DNA of 64,000 nt from positions 32,290 through 96,289 of the forward strand of contig CALAYS010000157.1 in the NCBI GenBank assembly GCA_937895515.1, given 5' to 3'. This DNA is from an uncultured bacterium. GTDB taxonomy: Bacteria > Patescibacteriota > Minisyncoccia > Phycocordibacterales > UBA9973. The notes under the pieces are model-generated. The model was not told the origin of the DNA. It was given only the letters and a program-made list of their open reading frames with translations, and made no database searches. A program made the position numbers and the translations under genes. Positions 16,342 through 25,412 of this stretch are shown here, piece by piece; positions within the stretch are counted from its first letter, which is position 1, and the number at the start of each line of letters is the position of its first letter.

Positions 16342-16833
16342 ATGGACTCATTAGTATCAACATTTCATATCGACTTTAAACTTGTTATCGCTCAGCTTAT
16401 AAACTTTGCTGTTGTTCTTATTCTTGTTTACTATGTTTTAGGTAAACCATTAATTAAGATGATGAACAAAAGAGACATTCATATTAAAGAAGGTATCGAT
16501 AATGCTGCTAATGCTCTTGAGCTCATTAAAAAGACCGAGGAAGAATACGAAGCAACACTTCTTAAAGCAAAAACAGAAGCTAGTGATTTTTTTCAAGAAG
16601 TAAAAAAACAAACTGAAGCTAAAAAATCAGCAATGCTGGAAGATGCAAGACTTGAAGTTGAGACTCTTATTGCTAATGGTCAAAAGTCTTTAGAAATTGA
16701 AAAACAAAAAATCTTAGCAGAAGCAAAGAAAGAAATTGTAGAATTAACAATAACTGCTACTAGCAAAATTCTAGCAGAACATAGCGGGTCTACTCTTAGT
16801 CAAGATACTATAAGTAAAATAAAATCCGTTTAG
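16342..16833 (+). CDS. atpF: ATP synthase subunit b
   Basis: A 163-residue peripheral-stalk subunit with one N-terminal membrane helix (about 12-32, LVIAQLINFAVVLILVYYVL) and a long charged coiled coil. It ends 3 bases before atpH, whose product should bind its C terminus. Confidence 0.93.
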   Translation: MDSLVSTFHIDFKLVIAQLINFAVVLILVYYVLGKPLIKMMNKRDIHIKEGIDNAANALELIKKTEEEYEATLLKAKTEASDFFQEVKKQTEAKKSAMLEDARLEVETLIANGQKSLEIEKQKILAEAKKEIVELTITATSKILAEHSGSTLSQDTISKIKSV

Positions 16834-16836
16834 CCT

Positions 16837-17241
16837 ATGTCTTCAGTTCCAATTTCAAAAATTGCCCACAAAATACATTCTTCTGTAAAGGATAAATCAG
16901 GAGATAGTTTGGATAAAACTCTAACTAGTATTGTAAAGATACTTTCTAAAAATAAATTACTGTCCAAGTCTAACGAAGTTCTAGAAAAATTAGAAAATTT
17001 ATTAGATAAAGAAAATGGAATTATTCGAGCAAAAGTATATACAGCACATAAAATCGGAGCAGATAATCTTAAAGAAATAGAAAAAGAATTAAAAAATAAA
17101 TACAAAACCAAAACCATCTATATTACTGTTATTGAAGACCCTAAAATCTTAGGTGGGATAAAAATCCAAATAAAAGATCAAACAATAGATCTAAGTTTGC
17201 AAAAAAAGGTTACCCAATTAAAAAAACATTTACTTAATTAA
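16837..17241 (+). CDS. atpH: ATP synthase subunit delta, N-terminally short
   Basis: A 134-residue delta subunit; the usual length is about 175-180. The C-terminal domain (about 52-134) is well kept: DKENGIIRAKVYTA, then EDPKILGGIKIQIKDQTID and the terminal LQKKVTQLKKHLL. The N-terminal helical domain, which caps the F1 alpha subunits, is reduced to about 50 residues. The C-terminal 83 residues are repeated at the end of AtpG, 58 of 83 identical by hand count, and the last 27 bases of the two genes are identical. Confidence 0.92.
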   Translation: MSSVPISKIAHKIHSSVKDKSGDSLDKTLTSIVKILSKNKLLSKSNEVLEKLENLLDKENGIIRAKVYTAHKIGADNLKEIEKELKNKYKTKTIYITVIEDPKILGGIKIQIKDQTIDLSLQKKVTQLKKHLLN

Positions 17242-17258
17242 GAGACATTATTATAGAT

Positions 17259-18758
17259 ATGAATAACCACATTGTAGAAAATTTAAAAAACCAAATTGAA
17301 GACTATAAAGCCGATTTTAAAATTGAAAAAATTGGTCATGTTGTCGAGGTTTTTGACGGTATTGTAAAAATATCTGGATTATCTGATGTTAAAGCATCGG
17401 AAATGGTCTCGTTCCCAAATGGTGAAATTGGTGTGACTTTGAACCTGGACGAAGATTCTGTTGGGGTAATTGTTTTGGGTGATTTTTCTAAAATCCGTGA
17501 AGGTGATTTTGTGAACTCAACTGGTAAAATTTTGGAAGTTCCAGTAGGAGAAGCTGTAATTGGACGCGTAGTAAATGCACTAGGAGCACCAATTGATGGT
17601 AAAGGTCCTATTGCATCAAATACAAAATACCCAATCGAACGTGTGGCATCTGGTGTTGTAACACGTCAATCTGTAGACCAACCAGTACAAACTGGTATCA
17701 AAGCAATTGATGCATTAATTCCAATTGGTCGTGGTCAACGTGAACTTATCATTGGAGACCGTCAAACAGGTAAAACCGCTATTGCTATTGATGCAATTTT
17801 AAATCAAAAAGGCCAAAACATGAAATGTGTTTATGTTTCTATTGGCCAAAAAGATTCAAAGCTTCGTAAACTTCAAACTCGTCTTGAAGAAGGTGGAGCA
17901 ATGGATTACACAGTGATAGTTTCTGCTGGTTCATCTGAATCGGCTGCTCTATCATATATCGCACCTTATACAGGAGTATCTATTGCAGAATACTTTATGG
18001 ATAAAGGTGAAGATGTTTTAATAATTTATGATGATTTGTCTAAACACGCAGTAGCATACCGTGAAATATCACTTCTTCTACGTCGTCCACCAGGCCGTGA
18101 AGCTTACCCTGGAGATGTGTTTTATTTACATTCAAGACTACTTGAAAGAGCTTGCCGAAAAAACAAAGAATATGGCGGTGGTTCAATTACAGCTTTGCCT
18201 ATTATTGAAACTCAAGCTGGAGACGTATCAGCATATATTCCAACAAACGTTATTTCAATTACCGACGGGCAAATCTTCTTAGAAACAGATTTATTTTATA
18301 AAGGTATCCGCCCAGCAGTAAACGTAGGGTTGTCTGTTTCTCGTGTTGGGGGATCAGCTCAAATCAAAGGTATGAAAAAAGTTGCAGGTACTCTTAAACT
18401 AGACCTTGCACAATTCCGTGAATTGGAAGCTTTTTCACAATTCGGATCAGATTTAGATGATGCAACAAAACGCCAACTAGAGCGTGGTAAAAGAGCCGTA
18501 GAACTGCTTAAACAACCTCAATATTCTCCAATTATTGTAGAAAAACAAATTGTCTCACTATATGCTCTTGTAAAAGGTATGATGGATAATGTACCGGTAG
18601 ATCGTATTAAAGAATTTGAAGCTGGTTTATCTGATTATGTTGAAGCAAACGCAAAAACATTTATGAAAGAAATTACAGATTCAAAAATGTGGACCGATGC
18701 CGGTGAAGCAGAATTAGTAAAATCAATTGAAGATTTTAAAGCAGGATTCTTAAAATAA
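17259..18758 (+). CDS. atpA: ATP synthase subunit alpha
   Basis: A 499-residue F1 subunit. It has the beta-barrel N domain, the P-loop GDRQTGKTAIA near residue 170, and the VGGSAQIKGMKKVAGTLKLDLAQ block with the catalytic-site Arg region (VSRVGGSAQ). It is complete and of standard length. It lies between delta and gamma as in the usual operon order. Confidence 0.97.
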   Translation: MNNHIVENLKNQIEDYKADFKIEKIGHVVEVFDGIVKISGLSDVKASEMVSFPNGEIGVTLNLDEDSVGVIVLGDFSKIREGDFVNSTGKILEVPVGEAVIGRVVNALGAPIDGKGPIASNTKYPIERVASGVVTRQSVDQPVQTGIKAIDALIPIGRGQRELIIGDRQTGKTAIAIDAILNQKGQNMKCVYVSIGQKDSKLRKLQTRLEEGGAMDYTVIVSAGSSESAALSYIAPYTGVSIAEYFMDKGEDVLIIYDDLSKHAVAYREISLLLRRPPGREAYPGDVFYLHSRLLERACRKNKEYGGGSITALPIIETQAGDVSAYIPTNVISITDGQIFLETDLFYKGIRPAVNVGLSVSRVGGSAQIKGMKKVAGTLKLDLAQFRELEAFSQFGSDLDDATKRQLERGKRAVELLKQPQYSPIIVEKQIVSLYALVKGMMDNVPVDRIKEFEAGLSDYVEANAKTFMKEITDSKMWTDAGEAELVKSIEDFKAGFLK

Positions 18759-18764
18759 AACTTT

Positions 18765-19952
18765 ATGGCTGGGACAAAAGAAATTAAAAGAAGAATAAAG
18801 TCTGTAAAGAACACAAAGAAAATCACGAAAGCGATGGAGCTTGTTGCTGCTAGTAAAATGAAAAGAGCAGTGGCTAGTACTTTATCTTCGCGATTATATG
18901 CACAATATTCTTGGGAGATTTTAAAATCAATAAGCCAAAATTCAGAACAAATCAGTCATCCGTTTTTTATAGGCTATGACCAAGAAAAAATTTTATTTGT
19001 ATTAATTACTTCAAACCGTGGTTTGTGTGGGGGGTATAATTCGCAAGTTCTTAAAAAAACAATTTTAAAACTTAAAGAATTAAATTCTCTTGGTTCAGAC
19101 GAGATTGATGTTGTTACTATTGGTAAAAAGGGTGGCATTGGAATGCGTAGAATTGGGCAAAATGTAATTGCTTCTTTTGATAATTTACCAGAACATATAG
19201 ATTTAATGGATACGGTTCCAATTTCTAGATATATTGTTGACCAATACAAAACTGGTAATTACAAAAAAGTTTATGTTGCTTATACTGACTTTATCTCAGC
19301 ACTAAATCAAAAACCTAGTATTAAACAATTGTTACCAATATCAAAAAAAGATTTATTAGAAGCTATCGAATCAATAGGGGAAGATAAAATCCAAAAAGAT
19401 TCAGATTCTAATGAAAAACCAGATTATCTATTTGAGGGAAATCAAGAATTATTAATAGATGCTTTGGGTGAAAAAATTTCTCGAATGCAAATATACCAAA
19501 TGTTACTGGAATCAAATGCATCCGAACAATCGTCCCGTATGGTTGCCATGAAGAATGCATCCGAAGCTGCAGGGGAAATGATTGATGATTTAACACTGGT
19601 ATTTAACAAAGCTCGTCAGGCAAATATCACTCAGGAAATATCAGAGATTAGTGCCGGAATGTCGAGCATGGTGGCTAAGTCAGATATTGTATTAAACAAC
19701 TTGGAAGAACTAATAGACAAAGAGCACGGAATAATTCGACCTAAAATATATACAGCTAATAAAATTCCACAAGAGATCATTAAAGAAATTGAGCAAGAAT
19801 TAAAAAATAAATACAAAGCCGAAGAAGTTATAATCACGGAAATAGAAGACCCAAATATCTTAGGTGGAATAAAAATCCAAATATCGAACGAAATAATTGA
19901 CTTGAGTCTACAAAAAAGAGTCGCTCAATTAAAAAAACATTTACTTAATTAA
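18765..19952 (+). CDS. atpG: ATP synthase subunit gamma fused to a delta C-terminal domain
   Basis: A 395-residue protein, about 100 longer than a normal gamma. Residues 1 to about 300 are a complete gamma: MAGTKEIKRRIKSVKNTKKITKAMELVAASKM at the start, ITSNRGLCGGYN near 85, and the terminal helix ASEAAGEMIDDLTLVFNKARQANITQEISEI. Instead of ending there the frame continues into about 85 residues that match the C-terminal domain of AtpH (DKEHGIIRPKIYTANKI, EDPNILGGIKIQIS, LQKRVAQLKKHLLN). The reading frame is continuous. Met codons at the junction (GMSSMVAK) could allow separate expression of the domain. Confidence 0.95.
   Translation: MAGTKEIKRRIKSVKNTKKITKAMELVAASKMKRAVASTLSSRLYAQYSWEILKSISQNSEQISHPFFIGYDQEKILFVLITSNRGLCGGYNSQVLKKTILKLKELNSLGSDEIDVVTIGKKGGIGMRRIGQNVIASFDNLPEHIDLMDTVPISRYIVDQYKTGNYKKVYVAYTDFISALNQKPSIKQLLPISKKDLLEAIESIGEDKIQKDSDSNEKPDYLFEGNQELLIDALGEKISRMQIYQMLLESNASEQSSRMVAMKNASEAAGEMIDDLTLVFNKARQANITQEISEISAGMSSMVAKSDIVLNNLEELIDKEHGIIRPKIYTANKIPQEIIKEIEQELKNKYKAEEVIITEIEDPNILGGIKIQISNEIIDLSLQKRVAQLKKHLLN
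19695..19952 (+). repeat. Second copy of the delta C-terminal domain coding region (first copy 16984-17241)
   Basis: The 3' end of atpG repeats the 3' end of atpH. The final 27 bases before and including the stop are identical (17215-17241 and 19926-19952); the rest has diverged to about 70 percent identity at protein level, so this is an old duplication with a conserved or corrected end. Confidence 0.9.
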
Positions 19953-19968
19953 TAGATAGGATAATAAT

Positions 19969-21321
19969 ATGAATAATACAGGTACAATCAAAAGAATAAT
20001 CGGACCAGTTGTGGATGTGCAATTCACTGGTGATGTTCCAGATATCTACAGTGCATTAGAAGTAATGAATGGTGATAAAAAAATAGTTCTAGAAGTAGAA
20101 CAACACATTGGTCACAATACTATCCGTGCTGTTGCTATGGATACAACTGATGGGCTATCTCGTGGTATGAATGTAGTAAATACTGGGGCCCCAATATCAG
20201 TTCCAGTAGGTAAAGAAACCTTGGGACGTATTTTTAATGTTTTAGGCGAAGCAATTGATGATGGTAAAAACCCAACTGGTTCAAAATTACCAATTCATCG
20301 TAAAGCTCCAGAATTTACTGCTCAATCTACAAAAGTTGAGATTCTTGAAACTGGTATCAAAGTTATTGACCTTATTTGTCCTGTTCTAAAGGGTGGTAAA
20401 GTTGGACTTTTTGGTGGTGCGGGTGTTGGTAAAACAGTTGTTATCCAAGAATTAATTCACAACATTGCATCTAACCACGGTGGGTATTCAGTGTTTGCTG
20501 GTGTTGGTGAACGTACTCGTGAAGGAAACGACTTATTCCATGAAATGAAAGACTCTGGGGTTCTTGATAAAGTTGCTATGGTCTTTGGTCAAATGAATGA
20601 ACCACCAGGAGCTCGTCTTCGTGTGGCATTATCTGGTCTTACTATGGCGGAACATTTCCGTGACCAAGAAGGTAAAGATGTATTGTTCTTTATTGACAAT
20701 ATCTTCCGATTTACTCAAGCTGGTTCCGAGGTTTCAGCGCTATTAGGACGCATTCCATCAGCTGTGGGCTACCAACCAACACTAGCAGGTGAAATGGGCG
20801 CCCTACAAGAGCGTATTACCTCAACAGACAAAGGTTCAGTTACATCAGTTCAAGCTGTCTACGTGCCAGCTGACGACCTTACAGACCCAGCTCCAGCTAC
20901 AACATTCTCTCACCTTGACTCGACTGTGGTTTTGAACCGTTCACTTTCTGAAATCGGTATTTATCCAGCTGTTGACCCACTGGACTCTTCATCAACTATT
21001 CTCGATCCACATATTGTTGGGAAAGAACATTACGAAGTTGCTCGTGAAGTACAACGCGTACTACAACGCTACAAAGATTTGCAAGACATTATTGCAATCT
21101 TGGGTATGGAAGAATTATCTGAAGAAGATAAAGCTTTAGTTGCTCGGGCTCGAAAAATTCAAAAATTCCTTTCACAACCATTCTTCGTTGCGGAACAATT
21201 TACTGGTGCTCCGGGATCATATGTGACTCTTGCTGAGACTATTCGTTCATTCCGTGAAATCTTAGACGGTAAACATGATGACAAACCAGAAAGTGAATTT
21301 TATATGAAAGGCGCAATATAA
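19969..21321 (+). CDS. atpD: ATP synthase subunit beta
   Basis: The catalytic F1 subunit, 450 aa. The P-loop GGAGVGKTVVIQELI, the catalytic GERTREG block, the DNIFRFTQAGSEVSALLGR Walker B region and the AVDPLDSSS motif are all present. AGGA about 12 bases upstream is a possible weak ribosome-binding site. Confidence 0.98.
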   Translation: MNNTGTIKRIIGPVVDVQFTGDVPDIYSALEVMNGDKKIVLEVEQHIGHNTIRAVAMDTTDGLSRGMNVVNTGAPISVPVGKETLGRIFNVLGEAIDDGKNPTGSKLPIHRKAPEFTAQSTKVEILETGIKVIDLICPVLKGGKVGLFGGAGVGKTVVIQELIHNIASNHGGYSVFAGVGERTREGNDLFHEMKDSGVLDKVAMVFGQMNEPPGARLRVALSGLTMAEHFRDQEGKDVLFFIDNIFRFTQAGSEVSALLGRIPSAVGYQPTLAGEMGALQERITSTDKGSVTSVQAVYVPADDLTDPAPATTFSHLDSTVVLNRSLSEIGIYPAVDPLDSSSTILDPHIVGKEHYEVAREVQRVLQRYKDLQDIIAILGMEELSEEDKALVARARKIQKFLSQPFFVAEQFTGAPGSYVTLAETIRSFREILDGKHDDKPESEFYMKGAI

Positions 21322-21343
21322 AATTTTTAAAAACTAATTCCTT

Positions 21344-21793
21344 ATGTCAAATAAAAAATTAAAACTAAAAATAGTAACACCGGAAAAACTTATTCTAGAA
21401 GAAGAAGTTGATCAAGTTGTGATACCTACAACAGAAGGTGAAGTTACAATCTTACCTGAGCATATTGCTATTGTAGTAGGACTTGCATCAGGTGATGTTG
21501 TGGCATTTAAGGATGGTGAATTAATTCCAATGGCTGTAGTTGGGGGATTCTTAGAAGTAAGTAAAGACAGTCGTGGGTATACTACCGCTACTGTTTTAGC
21601 TGACTTTGCGGAACATGTTGGTAGTATTACAGATGATGAAATAGTTAAAGCCAAAGCCCGCGCCGAAGAACTTAACAAACTAGCTGAAAATAAAGAAATT
21701 GTAGACTTTGAACGATTTGCAACAGAACTAGAACGATCTCTAACCCGCGTAAAAATCGCTGATAAATGGAGAACTAAAAAATATCGTAAATAA
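21344..21793 (+). CDS. atpC: ATP synthase subunit epsilon
   Basis: A 149-residue subunit with the N-terminal beta sandwich (VTPEKLILEEEVDQVVIPTTEGEVTILPEHI) and the C-terminal helical hairpin (KAKARAEELNKLAENKEIVDFERFATELERSLTRVKIADK), so the full inhibitory form is present. It is the last gene of the operon and is followed by a strong terminator. Confidence 0.95.
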   Translation: MSNKKLKLKIVTPEKLILEEEVDQVVIPTTEGEVTILPEHIAIVVGLASGDVVAFKDGELIPMAVVGGFLEVSKDSRGYTTATVLADFAEHVGSITDDEIVKAKARAEELNKLAENKEIVDFERFATELERSLTRVKIADKWRTKKYRK

Positions 21794-21807
21794 TTTCACG
21801 TAAAAAA

Positions 21808-21840
21808 TAACCCCGTAAATCAATACGGGGTTTATTTATT
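21808..21840. terminator. Bidirectional terminator between atpC and the HAD gene
   Basis: AACCCCGTA-AATCAA-TACGGGGTT is a perfect stem flanked by A and T tracts, so it can stop transcription from both sides of this convergent gene pair. Confidence 0.9.
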
Positions 21841-21859
21841 TTTTTGAGATTAATAATTT

Positions 21860-22489
21860 TTACAATAACAAATCTCCAATCTCTTTCCAGCTTCTAATAC
21901 GATTCTCTATTTCCAGATTTGAATCATGTAATCCTGTTGGGTCAAATAAGTAGGATGGTATAGCATCATGAAGTCGTAAGATTTCCTTAGGAGAATCATC
22001 AAAAAATCCAATTTTTTCTCCTTTGTGGTTAAGGATAAAATCTCTTTTTGAATTTTCTTTAAACTCTCCATTCCCAAGATGCTCCCAAACACAATGAATT
22101 TCTTCAATACAATCTGGTATAAATTTATCAATTAAATACTGTATTGAATTTATACTGGTTTTTTGTCTAGCGGTTACAGTCATAATTCTATATTTTTGAC
22201 TCAACTCTTTCATAACCTCTGGCATATCTTCAAAAGGCTTTACTTCTTTATGCCAATCAATTGAAGTTAAGAAGTTTTTTGCAAGATCTTCATAAACATA
22301 TGCTCTGGTTACTTTATCCTCGTGTGATAAGTATTGATTTATTAAATCTTCCAATTTATCACCATGAGAATATTCTAACGTAATAATATTTATATTGTAT
22401 TTCTGATTTATATAATCTCTGTGTGCTGGTAAAGTATTAAACTTAAAACCATCAAAATCACAAAACATAGCAGGTTTTTTATTATTCAT
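21860..22489 (-). CDS. HAD-superfamily hydrolase, 5'-nucleotidase-like
   Basis: A 209-residue protein. The first HAD motif is MFCDFDGFKFNT (two Asp residues near 10-12), the second is TVTARQK, and the third is GFFDDSPKEI, consistent with a phosphatase of the NT5C/HAD type. Substrate is unknown. The start is preceded by AAAAAAGGAAA, a weak purine-rich ribosome site, and by a promoter that overlaps a 14-bp palindrome at 22519-22532. Confidence 0.75.
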   Translation of the reverse strand: MNNKKPAMFCDFDGFKFNTLPAHRDYINQKYNINIITLEYSHGDKLEDLINQYLSHEDKVTRAYVYEDLAKNFLTSIDWHKEVKPFEDMPEVMKELSQKYRIMTVTARQKTSINSIQYLIDKFIPDCIEEIHCVWEHLGNGEFKENSKRDFILNHKGEKIGFFDDSPKEILRLHDAIPSYLFDPTGLHDSNLEIENRIRSWKEIGDLLL

Positions 22490-22518
22490 TTTCCTTTTTT
22501 AATTAAAAACATATTATC

Positions 22519-22532
22519 ATACTAATTAGTAT
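22519..22532. promoter_or_regulatory. 14-bp palindrome overlapping the HAD gene promoter
   Basis: ATACTAATTAGTAT is a perfect palindrome just upstream of a TGATAATAT extended -10 read on the minus strand. Its place suits a repressor operator; the regulator is unknown. Confidence 0.45.
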
Positions 22533-22592
22533 TTTGTCAATAGTTTGAAAGTTTAATCTCTAAGTATATTTATTGGTATTTTAATCATATTT

Positions 22593-22601
22593 TGTTATAG
22601 T
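22593..22601 (+). promoter_or_regulatory. Extended -10 promoter of trhO
   Basis: TGTTATAGT lies 8 bases before the ATG at 22610, predicting a leader of about 2 nt. Confidence 0.65.
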
Positions 22602-22609
22602 ATTTATAT

Positions 22610-23512
22610 ATGAAGGACGAATATACAATACTTTTATATTACAAATATGTAAGAATTAAAGACCCAGAATTGGAAAAGGTTAGGCAAATGGATGTTTGCC
22701 GAGCTCTTGGGCTTACAGGGCGGATTATAGTCGCTAATGAAGGCATAAATGGTACCATTGAAGGTAAAACCGAAGATACAGAAAAATACATCAAATGGAT
22801 GGAAGAAGATAAAAAATTTAAAGGTATCGACTGGAAAAAGTCTGTTGGGCTAGGGGACTCTTTCCCAAGACTATCGGTCAAAGTCCGCAAAGAAATTGTA
22901 TCACTGCATTTAGTTGATGATAACTGGGACATTGATCCACAAAAAGTTACCGGTAAAAGACTAAAGGCTAAAGAGCTGGATAAAATGTACGAATCCGGCG
23001 AGGAATTCTACATTGTTGATATGCGTAATGATTACGAACTTGAAGTTGGTAAATTTACCAAAACTGTTTTCCCAGGGCTTAAGAATTTCCGTGATTTAAA
23101 AGACCGCGTTAAGGAAATAGAACATCTTAAAGATAAAAAAGTAGTCACAGTTTGTACTGGTGGAGTTAGATGTGAAAAAGCCAGTGGGTTTTTACTATCC
23201 CAAGGTTTCAAAGATGTAGCCCAATTGCATAATGGTATGGTTACATATATGAAAGAATTCCCAAATAAAGAATTCAAAGGATCTTTATATGTTTTTGATA
23301 AAAGAAAAACCATAACTTTTGATGATAAAGACAAACATGTCATAATTGGTAAATGTCATTACTGCAAAAATCCTACAGAGAATTATTTTGATTGTACTTA
23401 TCCATTTTGTCATCAGCAATTTTTAGGTTGCCCAGAATGTGTAGAAGAAAATAAAGGTTATTGTACTGAGAATTGTAAATCATTAGATACAAAAAATTTA
23501 ACTAACGCTTAA
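22610..23512 (+). CDS. trhO: tRNA uridine-34 hydroxylase TrhO (rhodanese-family)
   Basis: A 300-residue protein that makes 5-hydroxyuridine at the tRNA wobble position. The N-terminal domain shows RIIVANEGINGTIEG, the rhodanese domain has VDMRNDYEL and the catalytic loop VCTGGVRCEKAS near residue 185, and the C terminus is Cys-rich (CHYCKNP, CTYPFCHQQFLGCPECVEE, CTENC), as in YceA/TrhO proteins. rsmI follows 7 bases later. Confidence 0.9.
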   Translation: MKDEYTILLYYKYVRIKDPELEKVRQMDVCRALGLTGRIIVANEGINGTIEGKTEDTEKYIKWMEEDKKFKGIDWKKSVGLGDSFPRLSVKVRKEIVSLHLVDDNWDIDPQKVTGKRLKAKELDKMYESGEEFYIVDMRNDYELEVGKFTKTVFPGLKNFRDLKDRVKEIEHLKDKKVVTVCTGGVRCEKASGFLLSQGFKDVAQLHNGMVTYMKEFPNKEFKGSLYVFDKRKTITFDDKDKHVIIGKCHYCKNPTENYFDCTYPFCHQQFLGCPECVEENKGYCTENCKSLDTKNLTNA

Positions 23513-23519
23513 AAATAAA

Positions 23520-24206
23520 ATGCATGATACTGGCACATTGTATATAGTTGCAACACCTATTGGTAACATGGGTGATATTACTTATCGTGCTATTGAAACA
23601 CTAAAAAATGTATCATGTATTTACGCCGAAGATACCAGAGAATTTAATAAAATCGCCAAACGCTACGAAATACCAACTAAAACTTATTCTTATAATTCTC
23701 ATGCCAGCGATAAAACTCATAATAAAATAATTGAAACACTCACTGATGGGCAAGATATTGCTCTTGTTAGTGACGCTGGTACCCCAGGGATATCTGACCC
23801 AGGTTCATTAATCATTAATTATATTAACAACAATCATCCTGAAATAAAGATTGTTCCAATTCCTGGGGCTAGTGCGGTAGTTAGTGCTGTATCAGTATCA
23901 GGAATATTTGGTAATCAATTTACATTTCTTGGTTTTATACCAAACAAAAAAGGCAGGGAAACATTTTTAAAAAATATATTAAATTCTGAAATTCCAACAA
24001 TCTTTTATGAATCTTGCCATCGTGTAAAATCCGCACTAGAATGGTTTGACACAAATAGCCCCACAACAAAAATAATGGTGGCGCGCGAATTAACAAAAAT
24101 TTTTGAAACAATCAGAATCGCAACAGCAAAAGATCATTTAGAATTTATAGAACAAAACCCCAAAGAATTAAAAGGTGAATTTACATTAATAATATATCCT
24201 AATTAA
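23520..24206 (+). CDS. rsmI: 16S rRNA C1402 ribose methyltransferase RsmI
   Basis: A 228-residue tetrapyrrole-methylase-fold enzyme that methylates the 2'-O of C1402 in the decoding centre. Motifs: LYIVATPIGNMGDITYRAIETL, YAEDTRE, ALVSDAGTPGISDPG and PIPGASAVVSAVS. The C-terminal extension of the E. coli enzyme (286 aa) is missing. It ends one base before the next gene. Confidence 0.93.
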   Translation: MHDTGTLYIVATPIGNMGDITYRAIETLKNVSCIYAEDTREFNKIAKRYEIPTKTYSYNSHASDKTHNKIIETLTDGQDIALVSDAGTPGISDPGSLIINYINNNHPEIKIVPIPGASAVVSAVSVSGIFGNQFTFLGFIPNKKGRETFLKNILNSEIPTIFYESCHRVKSALEWFDTNSPTTKIMVARELTKIFETIRIATAKDHLEFIEQNPKELKGEFTLIIYPN

Positions 24207-24207
24207 C

Positions 24208-25380
24208 ATGAAAAAAATCCATTGGTTTATAACAATATTTGCTTTCCTTACATTGTTTACTATTATTTTAAATGTTAACTATTTGTTAGTAAAAAAAATT
24301 CCAGTTTCTAATTATTGGTCATTTGAAAATGTAGGAATAAAAAAAGAAGCTGAATCTAGTTTAGTAAATACAGAAAAAGAAAAAATAAATCATGTAAAAA
24401 AACCAGACCATGTTAGGGGTATATACATGTCATCATGGGTTGCTGGTACACCGTCAGTACGTAATCGTTTAACTAAACTAATTGATGAAACCGTTATTAA
24501 CAGTGTGGTTATTGATTTTAAAGATTCAACCGGAATTATTTCTATCCCAGCGCAAGATGGTGCAAGTATAGACCGAATCAATGCTCAGTCTAAACGCGCC
24601 ATTGATTTAAAAGAATACATTGAAGAACTACATAAAAACAATGTTTATGTAATTGCTAGAATTGCAGTTTTTGAAGACCCTATATATGCTAAAAACCATC
24701 CTAATAGAGCAGTCCAGACAAGCTCTGGTGCACTATGGGCGGACCGACATGGTTTGTCTTGGGTGGACGCTAGTAGTACTGAATTTCATAAATATATTTT
24801 AGATATTTCGTATGAAGCATATGAACTAGGTTTTGATGAAATTAATTTAGATTATATAAGATTTCCAACCGATGGTAGTCGTGACAAGGTTTACCCAATA
24901 AGTAAAGACAATTTAAAACAAGATGTGATTCAAAATTTTACTAAATTTATGCATACTAATTTAAGCTCTAAAAATATTCCGTTATCTATCGATGTTTTTG
25001 GGCAAATTTTGTCTGACCCTAACGATGTAAACATTGGGCAATTTTATGAATATTTGTTACCTAATGTTGATGCTATCTCACCAATGATTTATCCTTCACA
25101 TTTTTATGCTGGTTATAAAGGACTTAAATCTCCAGAAGCTAATCCTTATAAGACAATTAAATTATCTCTCCAAGATGGATTAAATCGTCAAAAAGCTATA
25201 AATAATAATACAGAGATTCGTCCATGGCTCCAAGATTTTAGTATGAGTGTAAACTATGGTAAATCTGAAGTAGAAGCTCAAATCAAAGCCGCACATGATC
25301 TAGGTCTTGATTCATATTTGCTTTGGGACCCTAAGAATCGCTATACCAAAGAAGCATTACTTGAAACACCTAAAAACTAG
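24208..25380 (+). CDS. Putative glycoside hydrolase with membrane anchor (DUF4015-like)
   Basis: A 390-residue protein with an N-terminal signal anchor (about 5-27) and a TIM-barrel domain. Visible blocks: VRGIYMSSW, VVIDFKDSTG, VIARIAVFEDP, FDEINLDYIRFPTDG and IDVFGQILSD, matching the DUF4015 family of predicted glycosyl hydrolases. It should act outside the membrane. The substrate is not known. Confidence 0.8.
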   Translation: MKKIHWFITIFAFLTLFTIILNVNYLLVKKIPVSNYWSFENVGIKKEAESSLVNTEKEKINHVKKPDHVRGIYMSSWVAGTPSVRNRLTKLIDETVINSVVIDFKDSTGIISIPAQDGASIDRINAQSKRAIDLKEYIEELHKNNVYVIARIAVFEDPIYAKNHPNRAVQTSSGALWADRHGLSWVDASSTEFHKYILDISYEAYELGFDEINLDYIRFPTDGSRDKVYPISKDNLKQDVIQNFTKFMHTNLSSKNIPLSIDVFGQILSDPNDVNIGQFYEYLLPNVDAISPMIYPSHFYAGYKGLKSPEANPYKTIKLSLQDGLNRQKAINNNTEIRPWLQDFSMSVNYGKSEVEAQIKAAHDLGLDSYLLWDPKNRYTKEALLETPKN

Positions 25381-25397
25381 AAAACTAGTATAGCCTA

Positions 25398-25406
25398 TGG
25401 TATAAT
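25398..25406 (+). promoter_or_regulatory. Extended -10 promoter exactly 6 bases before an ATG
   Basis: TGGTATAAT ends 6 bases before the ATG at 25413, predicting a leaderless transcript for the 25.4 kb gene, ctpA and rplI. Confidence 0.75.
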
Positions 25407-25412
25407 AAGACC

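Noticed and set aside
18765..19952. The gamma-delta fusion as an assembly collapse of atpH and atpG ends
   Set aside because: The two copies differ at about 30 percent of residues and both lie in intact frames, so simple misassembly is unlikely, though reads should confirm it.
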